Below, piece by piece: positions 1 through 8,194 of a DNA stretch of 64,000 nt; within the stretch, counting starts at the first letter, position 1; every line of letters starts with the position of its first letter. This DNA comes from Sphingobacterium multivorum (GTDB lineage Bacteria; Bacteroidota; Bacteroidia; Sphingobacteriales; Sphingobacteriaceae). The position numbers and the translations under genes are program-made. The notes below the pieces were generated by a model, which saw nothing but the letters and a program-made list of their open reading frames with translations, was not told the DNA's origin and made no database searches. The DNA is taken from NCBI RefSeq assembly GCF_900457465.1, contig NZ_UAUU01000009.1, positions 1,116,001 to 1,180,000 of the forward strand, given 5' to 3'.

Positions 1-453
1 GTAGACTTTTTACCTGTTCGTGGTAATTGGACGTATCGCCAGAGGTATTCGACATGGCGACTAGGTTTTGCGAAGCTTTTTCAAACGCTAGGCTCAGGTT
101 ATCAAACTTAGACGTTGCTGTTCGGAGCCTATTGGTGAATTCTCCTGTCGCAAGTGAAACATCTGAGAGCTTATTCATAACAGATACTTTTTCGCTGAAA
201 TCACGCAGCCCAGTGAAATTATCGTCCAATTTAGGATAGACACATGTCCAGTCTGGTTCTGCAGGAGGGGGATTAAATCCCATTAGAAAGAATAGGAAGG
301 CTTCTACAGCCAAACCGATTCCGATCATATAATTGGCTGTGGTGCCACCGATATGTAGAATCTTTAAGTTAAGGGGATCAAGTTCTTGGACATATTTGTG
401 GTGATTTGCTAGAGATTGATAGGATTTTGCTGTAAAGAATGTTCAAAGAACAT
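1..453 (-). CDS. gldL: GldL-like gliding motility / type IX secretion protein, partial, possible frameshift
   Basis: The minus strand is open from about 442 to the window edge and has no stop. It reads a hydrophobic helix (YMIGIGLAVEAFLFFLMGF), then a PPPAEPDWTCVYPKL segment typical of GldL, then an alanine/serine-rich helical region ending TSNYHEQVKSL. GldL is the inner-membrane partner of GldM in the type IX secretion motor. The usual N-terminal helix is missing. No start codon lies in this frame. An ATG at 453 enters it if one A is added to the AAAA run at 425-428, giving an N-terminus MFFEHSLQQ. The gene continues off the left edge. It could be a diverged GldL paralogue, a 5'-damaged copy, or carry a sequencing error. 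Confidence 0.65.
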
Positions 454-483
454 ATTTTTTGATGGTTAAATATAAAATAAAAA

Positions 484-515
484 AAAGGTTTTCAATCGGG
501 GAGATGAAAACCTTT
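484..515 (-). terminator. Rho-independent terminator, minus strand
   Basis: Perfect 10-bp inverted repeat (AAAGGTTTTC / GAAAACCTTT) with a 12-nt loop. On the minus strand the stem is followed by a T-rich run; there is no T run on the plus side. It sits just upstream of the GldL-like gene, so it would end a leftward transcript or attenuate one entering that gene. Confidence 0.7.
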
Positions 516-976
516 AAATAACCAATTATAAACCTATTAAGGTGTTGTAAATATAGGGTGTATTATTGTTTTTTCAAAATTTAATCTGTTTTTATTTGCT
601 TTTTTTTGGTAAAAATTTATTTTTATTTGATTTTTAACCTCTTTTTGCCTCTATTTCTTTTGTTTTAGCATATAATTGCTGTTTTTTTCATTTTATTTTT
701 CTGTTTATGCTTATTAATATTGCTTTTTTTTGTTTTATCACTTTATATTATTGTGTAATACTGTTTTTTTTTAATTTTTATTTTGAAGAATTCTTGATTT
801 TTGGTATTGTGAATGCCTTTTTATTATGGCGCATCAACACTCATGTGCTTAGCAAAGTGCATGGCCGTATTCTTTGCTGTTTATTTAGCCAATCTTTTTC
901 AAAATAAAACAAACGTTAACCCTGCTGAGCAGTTATACTTTAATAAAGACAAGTGTTAACACAAAGAAAGAACAGT
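516..976. other. AT-rich intergenic stretch, no gene recognised
   Basis: Very T-rich on the plus strand. The one short open frame (707-907) is low-complexity Phe/Leu/Ile and is not convincing. The right end should hold the promoter of the MscS-type gene; AAAGAAAG at 963-970 is a plausible ribosome binding site. Confidence 0.6.
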
Positions 977-2062
977 ATGATGAACGAAACATTAATTCAA
1001 CTTTCACAGAAATGGCCCGCATGGCTCTGGAATATTGCATTAATTCTATTTTCATTTTTGATTGGTATTTTGATTAAGCTGATATTTATTCCTTTATTGC
1101 GCAGGCAGGCCATTGAACAGGAATCGTATTCCCTTTTCCGTTCCTTTATCCGTCGCTTTAACCGTGTGCTGAGTGTATTTATCCCATTAATTGTCTTTAA
1201 CAGTTTGTTGCCTTTCGCACAATTTAACGAAAGGACCCTCCGCGTCGTGACCAAAACCAATGAACTTTTATTGGTCGGTTTCTTTGCTGTTGTGCTGATA
1301 CAGGGGATTAAGGTTTTTGAAGATTATCTCTATCATCGTTTTGATATCAATAAGGAGAATAACCTGCGCGAACGAAAGATTAGAACGCAAATCGTCTTTA
1401 TCCGGAAAGTGGTCGTCACCCTCATCATCGTAATTTCTTTGGCGATTATCCTATTAAGCTTTGATAGCATGCAGAAAATCGGTGCAGGCTTGCTTACTGG
1501 CGTGGGGGTTGGCGGTATTATCATCGGTTTTGCTGCACAGAAGTCCTTGGGAAATTTACTTGCTGGCTTTCAGATTGCTTTTACACAGCCTATCCGAATG
1601 GATGACGTCTTGGTTGTTGAAGGGGAATGGGGGCGTGTGGAGGAAATCAATCTCACTTACGTAGTAGTCAATATATGGGACAAACGCCGTTTGGTATTGC
1701 CCATCACCTATTTTATCGAAAAACCGTTCCAAAATTGGACACGGACGACTTCTGAAATATTGGGTACTGTATTTATCTATACAGATTTTACCGTACCTGT
1801 GCAGCTATTGCGTGAGAAATTGACAGCCTTACTTACCGGACACCCCCTTTGGGACGGTAAAGTCAATGTGCTTCAGGTAACTGACTTTAAAGAGCGTACC
1901 ATGGAGATCCGCTGCCTGATGAGCTGCCGCAATTCGGGGCAAGCTTTTGACCTGCGTTGTTTTATCCGCGAGGAGATGATAGCGTATATCCACACGAACT
2001 TCCCGAATGCGCTAGCCAGGACAAGGGTGGATTATATGGAGAGCGAGCAATTGGGTATTTAA
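977..2062 (+). CDS. Mechanosensitive ion channel, MscS family
   Basis: A 361-residue inner-membrane channel predicted to release solutes under hypo-osmotic shock. Four hydrophobic segments fall at roughly residues 15-40, 60-75, 90-110 and 140-160. They are followed by the glycine-rich pore helix (GAGLLTGVGVGGIIIGFAAQ) and the beta domain (GFQIAFTQPIRMDDVLVVEG, then GRVEEINLTYV). A GTG at 953 would add eight residues, but ATG at 977 has a good ribosome binding site and is preferred (980 is also possible). The gene looks complete. Its last ~40 codons recur about 960 bp downstream as a diverged copy. Confidence 0.93.
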   Translation: MMNETLIQLSQKWPAWLWNIALILFSFLIGILIKLIFIPLLRRQAIEQESYSLFRSFIRRFNRVLSVFIPLIVFNSLLPFAQFNERTLRVVTKTNELLLVGFFAVVLIQGIKVFEDYLYHRFDINKENNLRERKIRTQIVFIRKVVVTLIIVISLAIILLSFDSMQKIGAGLLTGVGVGGIIIGFAAQKSLGNLLAGFQIAFTQPIRMDDVLVVEGEWGRVEEINLTYVVVNIWDKRRLVLPITYFIEKPFQNWTRTTSEILGTVFIYTDFTVPVQLLREKLTALLTGHPLWDGKVNVLQVTDFKERTMEIRCLMSCRNSGQAFDLRCFIREEMIAYIHTNFPNALARTRVDYMESEQLGI

Positions 2063-2100
2063 TAGCTGAGGAGCGCTTGATAAATGATGGTCTCTTGAAA
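1983..2100. repeat. Direct repeat, copy A: 3' end of mscS-type gene
   Basis: 118 bp covering the last codons, stop and 3' flank of the channel gene. It is repeated in the same orientation at 2941-3058 with about ten differences (roughly 91% identity by eye). Weaker similarity begins up to nine bases earlier. Confidence 0.9.
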
Positions 2101-2125
2101 ATAGTAGGGGTAGGTGATGGATGAT

Positions 2126-2528
2126 CTAGAAATGTGTTTTAAATGCTCTACTCATTAATTCTTTTTCTGCTCTTGATATGCCAATCTTATCTGCAAATCA
2201 ATATCATACAAGAAGGGGGCTTTTCGTTCCGCCCCTTTGCCAACTGAGCATCGCGTCTTTTCATGAGTGTTCGCCCCCAAGTGTCGGGCATACTGTCTAG
2301 AAATATACCGAAGTTTCCTTTTTCGCTAGCATATTGTGTTCCTGAAAAAAACTGTATTTCAGGGTCTAAGATTTGAAGTTGCTCCGATTTCAACCATATT
2401 TTATCGTATTCAAAACTGAATGCCTTTTTACCTTTAGCAAAATGTGCTGAGAGGGTCCCTATAAGTTTAGGCTCCGCCATCCCTTTCCAGTGCGCATATA
2501 CGTATATATCAAACTTGTTGTGTGCCAT
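2126..2528 (-). pseudogene. hipA: hipA-like toxin kinase remnant, internally deleted
   Basis: Starts six bases after the hipB-like gene. The first ~100 codons match the HipA N-terminal domain (GNFGIFLDSMPDTWGRTLMKRR). A one-base loss then shifts the frame just before what would be LYDID. Almost at once another frame reads DKIGISRAEKELMSRAF and a stop at 2126-2128, which resembles a HipA C-terminus. The kinase core of about 300 residues is missing between them. HipA family proteins are Ser/Thr kinases that cause persistence and are neutralised by HipB. This copy cannot be an active kinase. The N-terminal assignment is firm; the C-terminal one is by motif only. Confidence 0.8.
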
Positions 2529-2534
2529 TGATTG

Positions 2535-2825
2535 CTACTTCAATAATTCGAGATCTTGTAGTTTTCTTCCTAAATCATCGTCTGCTGCTAATTGCAAGAC
2601 ATCATTTTGTAGCCCCAATACCCGGAGCACATTTAAATATGCGCCAAATGCGACGCTTGTATCTCCTTTTTCAATAAGGTATAAGGTTGAACGCGCAATT
2701 CCAGCTCGCTCTGCAACTTGAATAGTTGTTAATTTACGACGCTTTCTTGCTAACTTAATATTTTCGCCTACTTGTTCCATAAGTTTGGCTAACTTAGGGA
2801 AAATGATTTGTTTCTTAGAGCTCAT
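2535..2825 (-). CDS. hipB: HipB-like antitoxin, XRE-family DNA-binding protein
   Basis: A 96-residue helix-turn-helix protein. Residues ~20-75 hold the XRE fold: IKLARKRRKLTTIQVAERAG, then STLYLIEKGD. It heads the minus-strand pair hipB-hipA and would normally repress that operon and bind HipA. It looks intact although its partner is wrecked, so it may persist as an orphan regulator. The pair lies between the two copies of the channel gene's 3' end, which suggests it arrived on an inserted segment. Confidence 0.88.
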   Translation of the reverse strand: MSSKKQIIFPKLAKLMEQVGENIKLARKRRKLTTIQVAERAGIARSTLYLIEKGDTSVAFGAYLNVLRVLGLQNDVLQLAADDDLGRKLQDLELLK

Positions 2826-2940
2826 ATATTATTTTTGTTCGCTATTATAAACAAAAGTAGTTAAAATGATTGAAATAGCAATCATTTTTTATTTTTAGCT
2901 TTGTTTTATCTAAGCTGTTATATTCGGGAACAAATGATTG

Positions 2941-3058
2941 CGTATATCCACACGAACTTCCCGAATGCATTAGCCATGACACGCGTGGATTATATGAAGG
3001 GCGAGCAATTGGGTATTTAATAGCTGAGGAGCGCTTGATAAATGATGGTCTGTTGGAA
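2941..3058. repeat. Direct repeat, copy B: diverged second 3' end of mscS-type gene
   Basis: Encodes a variant of the channel C-terminus: same frame and stop, with R-to-M and ES-to-KG changes in the last 16 residues. Immediately upstream is the hipB promoter side; downstream is the next chromosomal gene. Together with copy A it brackets the hipBA segment. Confidence 0.9.
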
Positions 3059-3105
3059 ATAACGGTAATTTGTTTAAGTTTGTTTAAAATGTTTGCTCGA
3101 ACGAT

Positions 3106-4176
3106 ATGCTGATTTTCTATACTGTTTTCTCAGGGTTATTAATTTTACTGAGTATATTACCCTTTGCCCAAAGCCAGCATTGGATCTTTCGGGTAGCTGA
3201 ATTTGTGAAGCTGCAGCTGTTGGTATTTCAGGTGCCCACATTGGCTTTGGGCTTTTATCTTGTGACTGAAGACCCCTGGATATGGTGGTTGCAGGGGGGA
3301 CAGCTGGCGCTGATTGTATACCACGCCTATATATTGATACGTTACACCAAATTTTGGCGTCGCGAAAAATATGAAAAGGGCAAAGATGCATCTAATAGTA
3401 TCAAAGTGATCTCCTGTAATGTGCTGCAATTCAATACGGCTTATGATCGCTTTATTGACCTGATTCAGAAAGAAAAGCCACATATCTTTTTGACCATGGA
3501 AAGTGATGCTGCTTGGGAAAAAGCACTACGTATATTGGAAAGCGATTACCCCAATTTTGAGAAGGTGACCCTGGACAATACCTACGGTATGCATTTTTAT
3601 ACCAATCTGAAGGTTAACAAATGTCAAGTGCATTATTTTGTAGCAGATGATATTCCCAGTATTGAAGCAGAGCTGGAAACCGCCGATGGGCATCGTTTTA
3701 TCTTTTTTGCTGTTCATCCACCACCACCAAGTCCGACAGAAGAAGAAAACTCCAAAGAAAGGGATGGTGATCTGCTCAGTGTGGGTAAGCGGGTACGCGA
3801 TTATAAAATGCCAGTCGTTGTCACAGGAGACTTTAACAATGTGGCCTGGGCCAAATCTTCGCTCTTGTTCAAAAAAACCAGCAGATTGATCGATGCACGC
3901 ATCGGGCGAGGTATTCTTTCCACCTTTCAAGCCAATTATTGGTTTTTCAGAGTGCCTTTGGACCTGCTGTTTCATAGTCCGACCGTATTTATTGACAAAT
4001 TGTTTATTTATCCTTCTGTTGGGTCCGATCATTTTCCGATGGGCTGTACATTCTTTATTGATCGCTACTCCGAAGAGCAGGCTGAAGATATTGAACACTT
4101 GGAAGCTGGGGATATGGCCGACGTCAATGCGATGATTGCTGATGGAAAAGAGGAAGTAAGTGATAATCGGTGTTAA
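3106..4176 (+). CDS. Endonuclease/exonuclease/phosphatase family membrane protein (YafD-like)
   Basis: 356 residues. The N-terminus has two or three hydrophobic segments (residues ~2-20, 30-52, 55-80). A metal-dependent EEP domain follows: ISCNVLQFN near 103, ESD near 130, VTGDFNN near 243 and the catalytic GSDHFP near 307. This layout matches YafD-type proteins, whose substrate is not established. The acidic C-terminal tail after residue ~325 is not part of the fold. The ATG at 3106 is just inside the first hydrophobic helix, so the start is reasonable. The gene stands alone on the plus strand after repeat copy B. Confidence 0.85.
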   Translation: MLIFYTVFSGLLILLSILPFAQSQHWIFRVAEFVKLQLLVFQVPTLALGFYLVTEDPWIWWLQGGQLALIVYHAYILIRYTKFWRREKYEKGKDASNSIKVISCNVLQFNTAYDRFIDLIQKEKPHIFLTMESDAAWEKALRILESDYPNFEKVTLDNTYGMHFYTNLKVNKCQVHYFVADDIPSIEAELETADGHRFIFFAVHPPPPSPTEEENSKERDGDLLSVGKRVRDYKMPVVVTGDFNNVAWAKSSLLFKKTSRLIDARIGRGILSTFQANYWFFRVPLDLLFHSPTVFIDKLFIYPSVGSDHFPMGCTFFIDRYSEEQAEDIEHLEAGDMADVNAMIADGKEEVSDNRC

Positions 4177-4330
4177 CGGTTAATCGTGCCAACATTTTGC
4201 GCTGCATTATTGTATGTTTGGTCGGGCTTATGATCAATATATCTTAAGGAATTATACATTGCTATTTCTTTACTGAAGCAGGAAAAGAACATTCCCAAGT
4301 CTTTCCATATTTCACATCGAGGTTTGTGAT

Positions 4331-4677
4331 ATGGAAAACAATAAACTTACTTCTCGGTGCTTGCGCGCATGTTTATTTATATGTGCCCTCGCCACTTCAA
4401 TTGCTGGCCTTGCCCAAGAAAATAAATCCCTGCCCGATAAAATACATCATGCCGAACCTTTATATAATGATCTTGTACGGGATCTTGGCGCGCGGAAGGG
4501 GGAGAAGGACAGACAGACCATTTTATCGGTATTGAGGTCAATCAGGAAATTTCTTCCGATGAGATAAGAACAATTTTGCATCCCCAGATTAAGTTAGGAC
4601 TTAACAACAAATTGGCTATCGGTATGGCTGTGGGATTGCCTCTTAGTGGCTTTTGGAGGCTGATCTATCAATTATAA
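4331..4677 (+). pseudogene. Remnant of a secreted HAEPL-type protein, internal deletion and frameshift
   Basis: The first 78-codon frame has a signal peptide (LFICALATSIAGLAQ) and then HHAEPLYNDLVRDLGARKGEKD. After that the +1 frame reads HFIGIEVNQEISSDEIR, LHPQIKLGLNNKLAIGMAVG and FRLIYEF-like FWRLIYQL before a stop at 4675-4677. From memory, N-terminal HAEPL...RDLGARKGE and C-terminal GIE.NKE...RPQ...RLIYEF belong to one longer Bacteroidota family (about 280-300 residues). If so, the middle has been deleted. Function unknown. Confidence 0.6.
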
Positions 4678-4879
4678 TTTGTGAAAAATAATGTATGAAA
4701 TGTGCTTCTGATGACGTGAATACCTGCTTCCTTACCGTAAGGTTGCCTTGAAAATGAAGACAGATAAAACTGTGATACAATATGAGGCGAGTTTTTGTGT
4801 TCGGGATTTATTTACTAAATTGCTTCACGCCTAAGCACGTAAAATGTTTTTCAGGCATTACATGCGGTAAATAATTATT

Positions 4880-5710
4880 ATGGAATTTGGAGTTCATCGG
4901 GTTATTGGTGTAGAACGGGAGTCTTCGGAAATTAAGGATGCAACAGCAAAAGAGAACTATGTCGTTCTTTTTGTGTCAAGTGGCGGCTGTAGCATGCAGA
5001 TCAATAAACAGATCGCTGAGATTGAGGAATATAGTCTAGTTTTGATTCCGCGCGGGATACAAATCGAAGCCAATACAAATGAACAGCGCCCATTTTTGAT
5101 TATCTATTTTTCGGAAAGTTTTTTTGTACGTACCGAGGTTGATACGGCCTTCCTTCGAAACTTCAAGTCATTTAACAAAAGTGAATATACCTATCGAACA
5201 CTTAGCGTGCCCAAAGAATACGCGACCTACTACGAATTTGTAGGCATGCAGCTGAAACTGTCCAAGCAGAATTATAATAAGGCAATTTATCGGGATTTGG
5301 CACATAATATCGTGAAGCAGATTGTGCTTCTGGCGGCTATATATGCAGAAGATCGTCAATCGGGCGAACTGCTGGGGCAGCGGACGGAAGTATCATTGGT
5401 GCGACGTTTTCAGGAGCTTGTTGAAAAACATGTAAAAAAGGAAAAACAGGTTGCTTTCTACGCGGATCAATTAAATATAGGAAGTAAAAAATTGACCAAT
5501 CTCACCAAGGAGACGCTGGGTACCACACCCAAAGAACTTATCACCAAAGAATTGCTCCGTGTCAGTAAGAAGCTTCTTGTGGAATCTTCACTCAGTATCA
5601 AACAAGTAGCTTGGGAATTAGGGTATAAAGACGTGAATAACTTTAGTACCTTTTTTCTGAAAGAAACATCCCTCACACCAACAGAATACCGTAAGCGCTG
5701 GCAGCAATAA
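4880..5710 (+). CDS. AraC-family transcriptional regulator
   Basis: 276 residues. Residues 1-150 form a cupin-like sensor region (NYVVLFVSSGGCSMQINKQ, then VLIPRGIQIEAN). Residues ~175-275 hold two helix-turn-helix units (VAFYADQLNIGSKKLTNLTK; IKQVAWELGYKDVNNFSTFF) ending in the usual TPTEYRKRW. It is 245 bp upstream of the pilus-like cluster and on the same strand, so it may control that cluster. The ligand cannot be read from the sequence. Confidence 0.9.
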   Translation: MEFGVHRVIGVERESSEIKDATAKENYVVLFVSSGGCSMQINKQIAEIEEYSLVLIPRGIQIEANTNEQRPFLIIYFSESFFVRTEVDTAFLRNFKSFNKSEYTYRTLSVPKEYATYYEFVGMQLKLSKQNYNKAIYRDLAHNIVKQIVLLAAIYAEDRQSGELLGQRTEVSLVRRFQELVEKHVKKEKQVAFYADQLNIGSKKLTNLTKETLGTTPKELITKELLRVSKKLLVESSLSIKQVAWELGYKDVNNFSTFFLKETSLTPTEYRKRWQQ

Positions 5711-5954
5711 CTTTTCTGTATTAAAAATATTACATGTTTTCCTATTAAAAAGAATTGTTCTTATTCTTTCGTTTTTTTTATAAAAGGTATATTTATAGTA
5801 AAGCAACGAAAGCGTATGAAATATTTACGCGGTGAACATTCACGTTCTTTTGGCGTCAAAATTTGATAAAGATTCAATAAGAAATGATGCTGTAGGACAG
5901 ATTATCATAATATCATGGATGGTTCATGCGATTGTAAGGATAAGATAGTAGGCT

Positions 5955-6482
5955 ATGAAAAAGGGAATATTGTTTTTGGGATTGGTTCTTTTAGGAGGTA
6001 CAGCCTTCGCACAGACTGGCGTGAGATTGAATATTGAGCTCCACGATGTGCAGCATCTTGTTATTAATCCAGATCAATCGATTGTTACCTTGGCCTACCA
6101 TACCTTAGCCGATTATCAAAATGGCGTTGAGTCTATCCAAAAAGCACATCTTTCGGTATTTAGCACGTCGGGCTATGAAGTGAAGGTCAAAATGGCCAAT
6201 CAAGATTTTATAAAGCTCGGTCAGGCACAGACAGAAAAAATTCCCGCACCATTGATTCGCGTTAGAGCTACTGCCACTCATATAGGGCAAGCCGTAAATA
6301 CAGCTAGTAGCGTCCTTTCTACCAATAAGGAAACCATCATTTCTTCAGATTCACCCGCCCTCAACGGACTGTTCGATGTTACCTACACTGGTCCCGGAGC
6401 TGACGACTTAATGCAATACGTAGAAAAAAATAACACGGTTACTTTTACAAACGATGTTATGTATAGCATCGAAACAAGATAA
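5955..6482 (+). CDS. Small secreted pilus-like subunit (minor)
   Basis: 175 residues with a clear signal peptide cut after TAFAQ. The mature protein is beta-rich and carries LAYHTLADYQNGV...LSVFSTSGYEVKVK. The same pattern (hydrophobic pair, DYxxGV, then LxVxSxxxYxxKV) occurs in the products at 6701 and 8178, so the three share a domain. The window gives no catalytic features. It opens the gene set subunit-subunit-chaperone-adhesin-usher. The role as a fibre subunit is inferred from the neighbours. Confidence 0.65.
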   Translation: MKKGILFLGLVLLGGTAFAQTGVRLNIELHDVQHLVINPDQSIVTLAYHTLADYQNGVESIQKAHLSVFSTSGYEVKVKMANQDFIKLGQAQTEKIPAPLIRVRATATHIGQAVNTASSVLSTNKETIISSDSPALNGLFDVTYTGPGADDLMQYVEKNNTVTFTNDVMYSIETR

Positions 6483-6524
6483 TATTCCCCTTAATTCAAT
6501 TCTTTTGCCGTAGACACCCCGCGC

Positions 6525-6567
6525 TGTAGTGATCACGCTACAAGCTTTTGTAGCTGTACAGCTACAA
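6525..6567. promoter_or_regulatory. Two adjacent palindromes upstream of the main subunit gene
   Basis: 6548-6567 is a perfect 20-bp palindrome with half-site TTGTAGCTGT. Just before it, 6525-6542 is an imperfect palindrome with the same outer arms TGTAG...CTACA around a central TGATCA. Neither is followed by a T run, so they look more like tandem operator sites than terminators. The neighbouring AraC gene product is one candidate binder; this is not shown. Confidence 0.5.
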
Positions 6568-6617
6568 CATTTCACGCGCTCCCTTTTTTATACTTTTTGG
6601 ACTCAAATTCATACTTT

Positions 6618-6643
6618 TTGCCTCATTTCCTGCTGTACTTTTG
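6618..6643 (+). promoter_or_regulatory. Possible Bacteroidota-type promoter of the main subunit gene
   Basis: TACTTTTG at 6636-6643 matches the -7 consensus TAnnTTTG. A TTG at 6618-6620 lies 15 bp upstream, shorter than the usual 17-23 bp, so the -33 assignment is weak. It is 57 bp before the ATG at 6701. Confidence 0.4.
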
Positions 6644-6700
6644 TTTTGTCCAAAGAGGATAAATAATAACGAATAAGTCATATTAAATTATAAAAACAAA

Positions 6701-7288
6701 ATGAAAAAAATTACTTTCTTCGCAGTAGCAATCGTTGGTTCAGTAACTGCAGCAAACGCTCAATCTCAATCACAAGCAAAGGTAAAAGTGAATGTTGAAT
6801 TGAATCCTTTTCAATCTATCGAAATTGGTAGCGGTGCAGGACAAGATGGTCCAGTTACATCGGGTTATAATGACGAAGTAACCTTGAAATACGAAAAGGC
6901 AGCTGACTATACCAACGGGGTAAGTAAATCGATTGCAAAACAATTGAAAGTGTCTTCGGTAGGTTCTGGTTACAAAGTAAAAGCAACTTTATTGACTAAT
7001 GGACAATTCAATAAAGTAGCTGGAAATGGTGCTAATACGTACGATGCTAAAAAATTAATCGAAATTCAGGTAGATGGTAAAACTGCTTCAACAGATGTCA
7101 ACATGGAATTCGGTCCTTTTGGAAGTACAAGTACAGCAGAAGCTTCGGTATTGAACAAAGAGTTGGATGTAAAATATATCGGTAAACCACTTAATGAAGC
7201 AACAGTAAAGGAATTGTTGGGTAATGGTGGTAAAGATACAAAAGCAAAATATACCATCGATGTGGTGTACACTATTGCAGCAAACTAG
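6701..7288 (+). CDS. Major secreted pilus-like subunit
   Basis: 195 residues with a signal peptide ending AANAQ. The mature protein is rich in Lys, Val, Thr and Gly and low in aromatic residues, as fibre subunits often are. It carries LKYEKAADYTNGVSKSI and LKVSSVGSGYKVKAT, the domain pattern shared with the products at 5955 and 8178, and ends in an alternating beta-strand (AKYTIDVVYTIAAN). It has its own promoter-like region and is followed at once by a strong terminator hairpin. That layout would give more of this protein than of the chaperone and usher downstream. Structural role inferred from context. Confidence 0.7.
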   Translation: MKKITFFAVAIVGSVTAANAQSQSQAKVKVNVELNPFQSIEIGSGAGQDGPVTSGYNDEVTLKYEKAADYTNGVSKSIAKQLKVSSVGSGYKVKATLLTNGQFNKVAGNGANTYDAKKLIEIQVDGKTASTDVNMEFGPFGSTSTAEASVLNKELDVKYIGKPLNEATVKELLGNGGKDTKAKYTIDVVYTIAAN

Positions 7289-7323
7289 TAGATCGTATAC
7301 TACGCTATGAAAATCATATAGAT

Positions 7324-7352
7324 GCAGGTATCGGAAGATACCTGCTTTTTTA
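7324..7352 (+). terminator. Terminator/attenuator between subunit and chaperone genes
   Basis: Perfect 9-bp stem (GCAGGTATC / GATACCTGC) with a GGAA tetraloop, followed by six Ts. It starts 36 bp after the subunit stop and ends 27 bp before the chaperone start. The downstream genes have no other clear promoter, so partial read-through is likely. Confidence 0.85.
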
Positions 7353-7378
7353 TGTATTTTTATCCCAAATATATTTTT

Positions 7379-8194
7379 ATGAAGAACCTGATTGCCTCAT
7401 TTTTTTTGCTTTTTATCGCTACAGTAGCCTTTTCTCAAACAGGATTGACCGTTGGGCCGCCGCGCTTGTATTTTGTGGGTGATGCCGGCCAGGCACAAAC
7501 GCAATATGTTGATGTGACCAATCCTAGTAAAGATTATACGCTCGAACTGGGTGTTTCTTTTGAGGACTGGTCTTATTCCGAGTATGGTGATAATGTATTG
7601 AGTCCAAAGGGAACCTTGCCGACGAGCTGTGCAAATTGGCTGTCGGTATCTGAGTCTTATTTCTCGCTGAAACCCGGTGAATCAAAACGATTGCAACTGA
7701 ATATGCAGGTGCCCAAGGATGCAAAATTCACGGCCGAAGTACCCGTTCATACGGCAATGCTCTTTGTAACGCAGTTGAACCCTAGGGCAAGAGAAAAACA
7801 GGAAGGAGCTAATATCCGTTTGGCCGTTCGTTCGGGAGTAAAAGTTTATCATCGTTTCAATGGGAGGGAAACGCCGGATCTTGAAATTACAAATCTGGTT
7901 TATAAAGATGTGGATTCTGTTGGACAGTTTCTGGAGGTCAGTTACGATGTGACCGGCAATATCTGGTTGGAAGGAAGATTGCGTGCCGAGTTTTTAAATC
8001 AGGAAACAGGTGAAAAAGAAGTGGTGGACAATCTTAATTTTTACTGCTTGCCCGGCGATAAGCGTAAACAGTATATTGCAATTCCCAAATCGTTGAAATC
8101 TGGGAATTACCTCGTTTCAGTATTGGCATTTTATGGCGATCAGGATGTGGTGAAGATCGCGGAATTGGAATTTAAACATGTGGCAAAGAACTAA
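7379..8194 (+). CDS. Periplasmic pilus chaperone, PapD-like
   Basis: 271 residues from ATG 7379; the longer frame from 7322 would translate through the terminator hairpin and is rejected. Signal peptide ATVAFSQ, then an immunoglobulin-like domain: LTVGPPRLYFVGDAGQ, QYVDVTNPSKDY, a long linker, and LSVSESYFSLKPGESKRLQL, the arrangement of FimC/PapD N-terminal domains. A second beta domain follows at about 140-260. Such chaperones stabilise subunits by donating a strand and pass them to the usher. The stop overlaps the next gene by 17 bp, so translation is probably coupled. Confidence 0.78.
   Translation: MKNLIASFFLLFIATVAFSQTGLTVGPPRLYFVGDAGQAQTQYVDVTNPSKDYTLELGVSFEDWSYSEYGDNVLSPKGTLPTSCANWLSVSESYFSLKPGESKRLQLNMQVPKDAKFTAEVPVHTAMLFVTQLNPRAREKQEGANIRLAVRSGVKVYHRFNGRETPDLEITNLVYKDVDSVGQFLEVSYDVTGNIWLEGRLRAEFLNQETGEKEVVDNLNFYCLPGDKRKQYIAIPKSLKSGNYLVSVLAFYGDQDVVKIAELEFKHVAKN

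Noticed and set aside
707..907. Plus-strand open frame of 66 codons
   Set aside because: Low-complexity Phe/Leu/Ile translation of a T-rich tract, no family resemblance, no credible ribosome binding site.
3526..4098. 190-codon minus-strand frame opposite the endo/exonuclease gene
   Set aside because: Antisense shadow: the plus-strand protein has all catalytic motifs and the minus translation resembles nothing.
7322..7378. Longer N-terminus for the pilus chaperone
   Set aside because: It would be translated from the terminator hairpin and lacks a signal peptide at its start; ATG 7379 gives a perfect signal peptide.
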